Assembly (NCBI GenBank): GCA_030668565.1
Contig: DAOVFD010000030.1
Span: 1-10,405, forward strand
Source of the DNA: Microcaldota archaeon
Lineage (GTDB): Archaea > Micrarchaeota > Micrarchaeia > Anstonellales > Bilamarchaeaceae
Direction: 5' to 3'
Length of the DNA stretch: 10,405 nt
A model generated the notes under the pieces. It saw only the letters and a program-made list of their open reading frames with translations. It was not told where the DNA came from and ran no database searches. The position numbers and the translations under genes are program-made. Of this stretch, positions 6,045 to 10,405 are shown one piece after another (position 1 is the stretch's first letter; each line of letters opens with the position of its first letter).

Positions 6045-6728
6045 ATGGGAAGATGTATCAGGTGTGGAAGAAAGGGCCATATGGAATACGGCTCGGATGG
6101 TCTTCCTTATTGCAACTCCTGTATATTTTATGGTAGGAACAAACAGTGCTGGAGATGCAGAATGTATCTGCCGGCCGTAGAACTTCAGCAATATAAAGGG
6201 CAATGGATATGTCCCGTCTGTCTTGCGGATATGATAGCGGAGGATAATCGGATGAAAAAACCTAGGAAGTATCCAATATCGCCGCGCATATATGGTGAAA
6301 AATGCGAAAGATGCGGCAGGGAGACAGAAATATATTATATTTATAATGGCAGGAGACTGTGCAAAAGCTGTCTTGGGGAGGAACAATCAAAATGGGGGCT
6401 TGTTGGTGGCGGACCGTCGGCTGCTCCTTACAGGGTAACCTACGGAAAGGAAGAGGAAGGGCTTCTTGCAAAAATGGTGGGAAAACTATTGGAACACATA
6501 GGCCTTAGGAAAAGACGGCCTAAAGGCAGCGTTGTTGTAGCACCAAGAAGAAAAGTGAAAGTGAAAAAGAAAGGCAGGAAGGTAAATATAGTGGCTTTCA
6601 AAAGAGGAAAACCGCTTTCCGAAGGTCCGGAAAATGAAGAAGAGCCGGCAAAACCACGACCCAAATCCGAGGGTCTTATCAGGAAAACAAAGAAGTACAA
6701 AAAAAAGAGGAAGAGTAAGGGGAAGTGA
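6045..6728 (+). CDS. Triple four-cysteine zinc-module protein with basic tail (227 residues)
   Basis: Three copies of a C-x2-C-x(15-17)-C-x2-C module are visible: Cys4/7/23/26, Cys35/38/56/59 and Cys87/90/106/109. Each has an aromatic or Gly-containing turn before the second pair (GLPYC, GQWIC, GRRLC), like treble-clef or LIM-type zinc domains. Residues 110-150 hold a Gly-rich turn and a helix (LLAKMVGKLLEHIG). From about 154 on the chain is strongly basic (LRKRRPK, RRKVKVKKKGRKV, and a tail KKYKKKRKSKGK), broken by an acidic PENEEEP segment. This is the plan of a nucleic-acid- or ribosome-associated protein, but no named family is claimed. It follows the three-module gene by 15 bases and precedes GINS by 47 bases. 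It could be a DNA- or RNA-binding partner of the replication and translation genes downstream, or an unrelated neighbour. Confidence 0.8.
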   Translation: MGRCIRCGRKGHMEYGSDGLPYCNSCIFYGRNKQCWRCRMYLPAVELQQYKGQWICPVCLADMIAEDNRMKKPRKYPISPRIYGEKCERCGRETEIYYIYNGRRLCKSCLGEEQSKWGLVGGGPSAAPYRVTYGKEEEGLLAKMVGKLLEHIGLRKRRPKGSVVVAPRRKVKVKKKGRKVNIVAFKRGKPLSEGPENEEEPAKPRPKSEGLIRKTKKYKKKRKSKGK

Positions 6729-6736
6729 CGGTTGCC

Positions 6737-6747
6737 TTAAAAAACTA
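6737..6747 (+). promoter_or_regulatory. Weak TATA-like element before GINS
   Basis: The AT-rich stretch CTTAAAAAACT lies about 30-38 bases before ATG 6776 in the 47-base gap. Initiation about 25 bases downstream would leave a short leader with GGGAG (6768-6772). It may give the information-processing cluster its own promoter. Confidence 0.3.
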
Positions 6748-6775
6748 ACTCCTTAACTATCTTATCCGGGAGAAA

Positions 6776-7294
6776 ATGGAAATCAACTATTCTGTATTAA
6801 GAGAAATCCAGAAAAAGGAGATGGAATCTACAAAAATAGTCACGCTGGATGGAGATTTCTACGTCAAGGCATCAGAATTCCTCGAAAAAAAGAAAAACGA
6901 TGCCCTTTCTTCGGGTTCAATCCTCCCGATAAGGGAATACGAAAACATAAAAAAGATTATCCATTCAATTAAGGAGAGACGTGAGGAAAAGATAGTCCTC
7001 ATGGCAATACGCGGTGAAGGGACCAATAAGGGTCTTACCCCCGAGGAAGGGGATTTACTCGCTGAATTATCCGCTTCGGTGGGCAGGTTCCGTAAAAGGG
7101 TAACAGAGATGTTTTCCGAAGAGGAAAAAACAGTGAAGAAAGACATTAGGAGGGTAAAACTTCTCAAGGATGTGGACCCCTACAAGGGTCTTGACGATAA
7201 TGTTTACGGGCCGTTCAGGAACGGGGAGGAAATAGAACTCCCTCCTGCAGAGGCCGAATGGCTCCTGAAGGCAAAACTTGCCGAAAATGTCTAG
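6776..7294 (+). CDS. gins51: Archaeal GINS complex subunit, Gins51 (Gins15) type
   Basis: Subunit of the GINS complex, which joins MCM helicase and the GAN/Cdc45-like nuclease in the archaeal replicative helicase. The 172 residues have the Gins51 domain order: a helical A domain first (about 1-125) and a small beta B domain at the C-terminus (about 128-172). The B domain is the clearest sign: RRVKLLKDVDPYKGLDDN and VYGPFRNGEEIELPPAEAEWL match the conserved VRVLKDV...YGPF..GD.VELP pattern. Gins23 has the reverse order, so this is not Gins23; with no second GINS visible here, homotetramer or heterotetramer assembly cannot be decided. ATG 6776 follows GGGAG by three bases. It heads the tight row eL42, eS27, aIF2-alpha, Nop10 and PAC2, an order common in archaea. 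Its stop codon touches the ribosome site of eL42. Confidence 0.9.
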   Translation: MEINYSVLREIQKKEMESTKIVTLDGDFYVKASEFLEKKKNDALSSGSILPIREYENIKKIIHSIKERREEKIVLMAIRGEGTNKGLTPEEGDLLAELSASVGRFRKRVTEMFSEEEKTVKKDIRRVKLLKDVDPYKGLDDNVYGPFRNGEEIELPPAEAEWLLKAKLAENV

Positions 7295-7299
7295 GTGAT
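7294..7299 (+). promoter_or_regulatory. Shine-Dalgarno site GGTGAT for eL42
   Basis: GGTGAT overlaps the last base of the GINS stop codon and stands five bases before ATG 7305. It is the clearest example of the site used through this cluster and the reference for judging the aIF2-alpha start. Confidence 0.6.
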
Positions 7300-7304
7300 T
7301 AGAA

Positions 7305-7586
7305 ATGAAATTTCCGAAAGAGATTAACACATACTGTCCATATTGCAAATCCCACCAGAAGCACAAGGTGAAGGTTGCAAGCAAGGGAAGGGCGAGAACA
7401 CTTGCCAAAGGTACCAGGTCCCACGAGAGAAAACTCAAGGGGCATGGTGGAAAGCGTGCAGGTGAAAAGACAGTGAAGAAACAGGGAAAAAAGCAAAGGC
7501 TGATGCTTCAGTGCACCAACTGCAAGAAGAAGCACCAGAGAATACTTAGCGGGAGAACAACAAAAAAGGTTGAATTGAGGGCGTGA
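7305..7586 (+). CDS. rpl44e: Large-subunit ribosomal protein eL42 (L44e)
   Basis: Zinc-ribbon protein of the large ribosomal subunit, placed near the tRNA exit site. The 93 residues are the normal archaeal length. Zinc ligands are Cys11/Cys14 (CPYC) and Cys70/Cys73 (CTNC), with the usual basic middle between them (KGRARTLAKGTRSHERK and a Gly-Gly turn, GHGGK). The N-terminus MKFPKEINTYCPYC is typical. The start is fixed by GGTGAT five bases upstream. eS27 follows after four bases, as in many archaea. No unusual feature. Confidence 0.95.
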   Translation: MKFPKEINTYCPYCKSHQKHKVKVASKGRARTLAKGTRSHERKLKGHGGKRAGEKTVKKQGKKQRLMLQCTNCKKKHQRILSGRTTKKVELRA

Positions 7587-7590
7587 TGTT

Positions 7591-7755
7591 ATGAGTGGTA
7601 TTTATTATAAGGTAAAATGCAAATGCGGAAATGAGCAGAGGATATTCAGCCATGCCAGCGCTGTTGTAAAATGCGAAAAATGCAACGAACCTTTGGCTCA
7701 TCCAACAGGTGGAAAGGCGATAATCCACGGAGAGATAATAGAGGAGCTGGGGTGA
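7591..7755 (+). CDS. rps27e: Small-subunit ribosomal protein eS27 with a shortened first zinc knuckle
   Basis: Zinc-binding protein of the small ribosomal subunit. This 54-residue gene carries the family core CGNEQxxFSHAS (12-23), VVKCEKC (26-31 region) and PTGGKA (38-43). The second knuckle is a normal Cys28-x2-Cys31. The first reads Cys10-Lys-Cys12, one residue shorter than the CxxC I know from the family (usually CPDCGNEQ). The protein is still likely functional, because everything downstream is conserved. The start ATG 7591 follows GTGAT by three bases, and eL42 ends four bases upstream. The stop TGA lies inside the GGTGAT ribosome site of the next gene, so translation of the two is probably coupled. 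Confidence 0.93.
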   Translation: MSGIYYKVKCKCGNEQRIFSHASAVVKCEKCNEPLAHPTGGKAIIHGEIIEELG

Positions 7756-7756
7756 T
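7751..7756 (+). promoter_or_regulatory. Shine-Dalgarno site GGTGAT for aIF2-alpha, before an ATA start
   Basis: GGTGAT overlaps the eS27 stop and stands four bases before ATA 7761, nearly the spacing used before eL42 (five). No ATG, GTG or TTG in the aIF2-alpha frame lies near it. The site is the main support for starting at ATA. Confidence 0.55.
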
Positions 7757-7760
7757 TTGA

Positions 7761-8516
7761 ATAACAGACTTTCCGGAAAAAGACGAGCTTGTCCTTGCAA
7801 CAATAAGAAAAATACTCCCTTACGGTGCTTTCTGCATTCTTCCAGAATACAACAACCGTGAGGCATTCCTCCACGTATCTGAAGTGGCCCCCAGATGGAT
7901 AAAGAATATACACGAGTTCATATCAGAGGGACAGAGACTCGTCGTCAAGGTCCACAGGCTAGACAGGGAGAAAAACCATGTTGATGTTTCCCTGAAGAGA
8001 GTAAGTGAGGAGGAAAAGAAGAACAAACTGGCACAGGTCAGCTTTGAAAAAAGGGCAAAGAAGCTTCTTGAGATCTCGATTAAGGGAGTCAAGGTCAAGG
8101 TTGATTTTGAGGATGTCAGGAATAAGATTGAAGAGGAGTACGGGGACCTTTATTCCTGCCTGAAGGAGGCTTCTGAACAGGGGGAGGCTGCTCTGGACGG
8201 CATAGACATACCAAAAGGACTGAAGGCCCAGTTAGTCGAGGTTGCCAAGAAAAACATAAAGAAACAGATGGTCACGGTAGACGGCATAGCGACTCTCATA
8301 TGCTACGGGGGAGATGGAGTTGAAGCAATCAAGAAGGTATTCTCAGCCTGCAGGAAAGACTCCGAAGTTACATATTTAGGTGCCCCGAAATACAAGATTT
8401 CAATCGTTTCCGAAGATTACAAATCCGGAGAAAAGAAGCTTTCATCAATACTAGAAAAACTGGAAGGGCTTGCTGAAAAAAACAATTGCAGTTTCAGTTT
8501 TGAAAAATCGGATTAG
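7761..8516 (+). CDS. eif2a: Translation initiation factor aIF2 subunit alpha, apparent ATA start
   Basis: Alpha subunit of the aIF2 heterotrimer, which brings initiator Met-tRNA to the small ribosomal subunit. From ATA 7761 it has 251 residues, near the usual 260-275. Domains: an S1-type OB fold (about 1-85) with YGAFCILPEY, EAFLHVSEVAPRWIKN and VVKVHRLD...DVSLKRV; a helical domain (about 86-170) with ALDGIDIPKGLKAQLVEVAKK; and a C-terminal alpha/beta domain (about 175-251) with GVEAIKKVF, YLGAPKYKISIVSEDYKSGEK. Homology runs right up to TDFPEKDELVLATI, just after the in-frame TGA at 7758. The only in-frame ATG/GTG/TTG before mid-protein is GTG 7884 (Val42), which would delete half of the S1 fold. 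ATA 7761, at codon 1 of the normal N-terminus, has GGTGAT four bases upstream. Either the start is AUA or an ATG was misread or mutated. Nop10 follows after one base. Confidence 0.9.
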   Translation: MTDFPEKDELVLATIRKILPYGAFCILPEYNNREAFLHVSEVAPRWIKNIHEFISEGQRLVVKVHRLDREKNHVDVSLKRVSEEEKKNKLAQVSFEKRAKKLLEISIKGVKVKVDFEDVRNKIEEEYGDLYSCLKEASEQGEAALDGIDIPKGLKAQLVEVAKKNIKKQMVTVDGIATLICYGGDGVEAIKKVFSACRKDSEVTYLGAPKYKISIVSEDYKSGEKKLSSILEKLEGLAEKNNCSFSFEKSD

Positions 8517-8517
8517 T

Positions 8518-8664
8518 ATGAAAAAAATGAGAAAATGCGGGGTATGTGATTCTTATTCTCTTAATGATAATCATTGCGACCGTTCAACACTCTCTGCCCA
8601 CCCTCCCCCTTTTAATCCTAACGACCCATATGGGAAATACAGAAGAATACACAAAAATTTATGA
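8518..8664 (+). CDS. nop10: Nop10, H/ACA ribonucleoprotein subunit, with an incomplete zinc site
   Basis: Small core protein of the H/ACA guide RNP that pseudouridylates rRNA with Cbf5, L7Ae and Gar1. The 48 residues carry the signature Cys7-x2-Cys10 and the linker AHPPPFNPNDPYGKYRR (27-43), which matches the conserved AHPxRFSPxDPYGxYRR segment that lies on Cbf5. Archaeal Nop10 usually binds zinc with two CxxC pairs. Here the second pair reads H19-C20-D-R-S23, so the fourth cysteine is missing. Eukaryotic Nop10 also lacks a full zinc site, so function is not excluded; His19 might serve as a ligand. The start could be ATG 8518 (one base after aIF2-alpha) or ATG 8527. The first is preferred because GGA lies a few bases upstream. 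Its stop overlaps the GAGGTG site of the PAC2 gene. Confidence 0.92.
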   Translation: MKKMRKCGVCDSYSLNDNHCDRSTLSAHPPPFNPNDPYGKYRRIHKNL

Positions 8665-8676
8665 GGTGCTTCTTGA

Positions 8677-9438
8677 ATGGAAAGAACAACCATAGTGGAA
8701 AAAGAAAAAGTCAAAAAACTGAAAAATCCTGTTCTTATAATAGGTCTTCCCGGCATAGGATTGATAGGTCAGGTCGTGGGAAGGTATATTGTCAAGGAAC
8801 TAAAGGCCAAGAGGATAGCCAATCTCTACTCACCCCATTTTCCCCATCAGGTTTTCATGACAAAGAAGGGAGGTATAAGGCTGATAAAGAACAGCTTTTA
8901 CTTATATAAAGGCAGAAAAAGGGACCTGGTGATTCTTGTAGGGGATGTTCAGGCATTGAATTCGCAGGGCCAATACGAGGTTGCAGGGCATGTCCTTGAT
9001 TATGCAAAGAAACTGGGCATCAAACAGATAATAACCATAGGGGGCTACAGTACCGGAAAGATAAGCGAGAAAAGAAAGATTTATGCCGTCACAACTTCAG
9101 AAAAAACAAGAACTGTACTGAGAAAGTACGGAGTCGTGTTCGGTGTTGCGAAAGGCTCGATAGTCGGAGCCGCAGGCTTGATTCCAGCACTGGGAAAAGT
9201 CAATGGCATTGAGGGAATGTGCTTCATGGGCGAAACACATGGAGGCTATGTGGACACTCCTGCCGCGAGGGAGATATTGAAAATGATTTCCTCTTATCTT
9301 GGAATCACGATAAGTCTCAAAAAAATAGATGAGCGTGCCAGGGAGAGCGAAAAGATTCTCAAAAAAATAGAGGATGAGATAAAGAAAAGCATGGAAGTGG
9401 ATCTTGGCAGCAGGCAGCCGGTATCATACATAAGATGA
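8677..9438 (+). CDS. PAC2-family proteasome assembly chaperone (Pba-like)
   Basis: Archaeal relative of the proteasome assembly chaperones PbaA/PbaB and eukaryotic PAC1/PAC2, expected to act on the alpha ring of the 20S proteasome in the cytosol. The 253 residues show the family core: VLIIGLPGIGLIGQVVGRYIV (19-39), FPHQVFM, LVILVGDVQALNSQGQYEVA, IITIGGYSTGK, a Gly-rich AKGSIVGAAGLIPALG, and MCFMGETHGGYVDTPAAREIL. The C-terminus is a charged helix of heptad-like repeats (LKKIDERARESEKILKKIEDEIKKS) and ends SYIR. A terminal HbYX motif, used by some proteasome activators to dock on the alpha ring, is not cleanly present because Tyr is third from last plus one. The start ATG 8677 follows GAGGTG by eight bases. 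Placement after Nop10 is the usual archaeal order. Confidence 0.92.
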   Translation: MERTTIVEKEKVKKLKNPVLIIGLPGIGLIGQVVGRYIVKELKAKRIANLYSPHFPHQVFMTKKGGIRLIKNSFYLYKGRKRDLVILVGDVQALNSQGQYEVAGHVLDYAKKLGIKQIITIGGYSTGKISEKRKIYAVTTSEKTRTVLRKYGVVFGVAKGSIVGAAGLIPALGKVNGIEGMCFMGETHGGYVDTPAAREILKMISSYLGITISLKKIDERARESEKILKKIEDEIKKSMEVDLGSRQPVSYIR

Positions 9439-9442
9439 TGGT

Positions 9443-9826
9443 ATGAGGGGCCAGATAACCCTGGAATATATGATGCTTTCGCTTGTGGTACTTGCTTTGT
9501 TGTCTATTTCCCTGACCGCTCTTGTGCACATAAAGGACAATTCAAATGAAGCGATGAACATAGTATTCTTCAAATCCTCTGCAAGGGACCTGCATAATGC
9601 TGTGGAGGCGGTTTGTGCTCTCGGGGATGGAAATTCAAGGGAAGTAACTCTCAAACATGAAGTTATGGTTGAGGAGATGACTGGTTATCTCGAGTACTCG
9701 GCAGACGGAATGCCCAGTACCCTGAAATACGAAAAGAAATGTGATGTTGTTATTGCCAGTACTTCTTATTATGGAAGGGTGGCTGTTTCGAATGAGGACG
9801 GTACAGTTAAAATCACAAATCCATAA
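9443..9826 (+). CDS. Class III signal peptide (type IV pilin-like) protein
   Basis: The N-terminus MRGQITLEYMM is a class III signal peptide: a short charged leader, Gly3 before the cut, Gln4 and Glu8 in the Q-x3-E pattern, then a hydrophobic helix (9-29). Archaeal prepilin peptidase should cut after Gly3 and leave the helix to anchor the subunit in the membrane or pack it in a filament. The rest (30-127) is a small domain rich in strands, with two cysteines, Cys58 in AVEAVCALGDGN and Cys100, that could form a disulfide. At 127 residues it is smaller than archaellins, so a minor pilin or pilin-like cell-surface protein is more likely. It starts four bases after PAC2, probably on the same transcript, though the functions are unrelated. 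Confidence 0.85.
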   Translation: MRGQITLEYMMLSLVVLALLSISLTALVHIKDNSNEAMNIVFFKSSARDLHNAVEAVCALGDGNSREVTLKHEVMVEEMTGYLEYSADGMPSTLKYEKKCDVVIASTSYYGRVAVSNEDGTVKITNP

Positions 9827-9834
9827 AAGAAAGC

Positions 9835-9842
9835 TATTTAAT
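9835..9842 (+). promoter_or_regulatory. TATA-like element before the surface protein gene
   Basis: TATTTAAT lies 33-40 bases before ATG 9875 in the 48-base gap. Initiation about 25 bases downstream would leave a leader of about 10 bases with GTGAT (9866-9870) four bases before the start codon. Confidence 0.45.
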
Positions 9843-9874
9843 TATTATTTTACTATTGTGTTCTTGTGATTCCC

Positions 9875-10405
9875 ATGATTAAGCTAAGATGGATTCTGCT
9901 GGCATCCGTATTATTTGGAATGGTTTTTGCAACACCGCCTGACCCTACTATCAGTATAGTAGGGGAAATAACGGGTTATGTTAGTAGTATTGCTGTTAAT
10001 ATAACGATTTCAGCTACAGGTGTAAACTGCAGTCTTTCCAATAATGATGGTTTTGATCCAAATACTACATTTTCTGCATCTTCGCCACCAACTCAATGGA
10101 ATCTTGAAAACGGGTCGGATGGCTCAAGAACTGTTTATCTCAAATGCGTTGATAGTGAAGGAAACTGGAGTGGTGTAGTTACGAACACAACAACCCTTGA
10201 TACTACAGCACCTGACATATCTTCTAAAACTCCCAGCGATGGCGGAACAACGACTGATACTACGCCAACAATTTCGGCTGATATCTCTGATGGTAGCGGT
10301 TCTGGTGTAAATGAATTATCCATCATTCTTAGACTCGATGGCGGTGAAGTGAATCATACCTATAGTGCTGAAACAGTTTCCTATACTCCTTCAAGTGACC
10401 TTAAT
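9875..10405 (+). CDS. Secreted Ig-like surface protein, 3' end beyond the window
   Basis: An open frame of 177 codons runs to the last base. It starts with a Sec signal peptide (MIKLRWILLASVLFGMVFA, probable cut after Ala19), so the product is exported. The mature part is rich in Thr, Ser, Gly and Asp with few lysines, as in archaeal surface proteins. Residues about 25-107 form a beta domain with two cysteines (in VNCSLS and YLKCVD) that may pair. From about 109, LDTTAPDISSKTPSDGG, TTPTISADISDGSGSGV and LRLDGGEV match the pattern of bacterial-type Ig-like (Big-type) repeats found in long cell-wall proteins. Seven N-x-S/T sequons are present (NIT, NCS, NTT, NGS, NWS, NTT, NHT), so AglB-type N-glycosylation is likely. 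It could be an adhesin or S-layer-associated protein; the missing part decides. Start ATG 9875 has GTGAT upstream. Confidence 0.85.
   Translation, partial: MIKLRWILLASVLFGMVFATPPDPTISIVGEITGYVSSIAVNITISATGVNCSLSNNDGFDPNTTFSASSPPTQWNLENGSDGSRTVYLKCVDSEGNWSGVVTNTTTLDTTAPDISSKTPSDGGTTTDTTPTISADISDGSGSGVNELSIILRLDGGEVNHTYSAETVSYTPSSDLN

Noticed and set aside
7175..7190. Inverted repeat GACCC-6-GGGTC inside GINS
   Set aside because: Arms of five bases inside conserved codons (DPYKGL); expected by chance and not near a gene end.
7884..8516. GTG 7884 as start of aIF2-alpha
   Set aside because: It would remove the first 41 residues, which carry clear S1-domain homology, and it has no ribosome site.
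9315..9370. Direct repeat of 14 bases (TCTCAAAAAAATAG) 42 bases apart
   Set aside because: It encodes LKKI twice, two heptads apart, in the C-terminal helix of the PAC2 protein; protein periodicity explains it.
1..10405. Mobile element, CRISPR array, tRNA or rRNA genes
   Set aside because: No transposase or integrase frame, terminal repeats, regularly spaced repeats or tRNA-like cloverleaf was seen; nearly all of the sequence is coding.

Overview
The window is archaeal chromosome. The right half holds genes found only in archaea and eukaryotes: a GINS subunit, ribosomal proteins eL42 and eS27, initiation factor aIF2-alpha, Nop10 and a PAC2-family proteasome-assembly chaperone. A class III (type IV pilin-like) signal-peptide protein, TATA-like promoters and GGTGAT Shine-Dalgarno sites point the same way. 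I cannot fix the lineage. The small Nop10 and eS27 with eroded zinc sites and the Ig-like surface protein would suit a DPANN or deep euryarchaeal lineage, but this is only an impression.

Layout: positions 1-4845 are read on the minus strand. In transcription order they hold a thioredoxin-fold protein with one cysteine (4845-4225), a putative exported or lipid-anchored beta-rich protein (4192-3239), two tandem paralogues of unknown family (3233-2508 and 2487-1831), an unrecognised 172-residue protein (1742-1224), and a nearly complete alpha-oxoamine synthase of the 2-amino-3-ketobutyrate CoA ligase type (1139-1, running off the left edge). A 71-base divergent promoter region (4846-4916) with one TTATAA core separates this block from the plus-strand block.

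On the plus strand a three-module lysine-rich protein of unknown function (4917-6029) and a protein with three four-cysteine zinc modules and a basic tail (6045-6728) precede the information-processing cluster: GINS (6776-7294), eL42 (7305-7586), eS27 (7591-7755), aIF2-alpha (7761-8516), Nop10 (8518-8664) and PAC2 (8677-9438). These last six genes are packed with gaps of 1 to 12 bases, so they probably form one transcript tying replication, translation, rRNA pseudouridylation and proteasome assembly together. The pilin-like gene follows after 4 bases (9443-9826). After a short promoter-like gap a secreted Ig-like surface protein begins and runs off the right edge (9875-10405).

Main points for a second look: aIF2-alpha has no ATG, GTG or TTG that would give a full-length protein, and appears to start at ATA behind a strong GGTGAT site. 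The tandem paralogues with the exported beta-rich protein form an undescribed-looking minus-strand gene set. Several expected metal or redox cysteines are missing (the PDO-like protein, Nop10) or re-spaced (eS27). No RNA genes, mobile elements or CRISPR arrays were seen, and no stretch over 300 bases lacks a gene.
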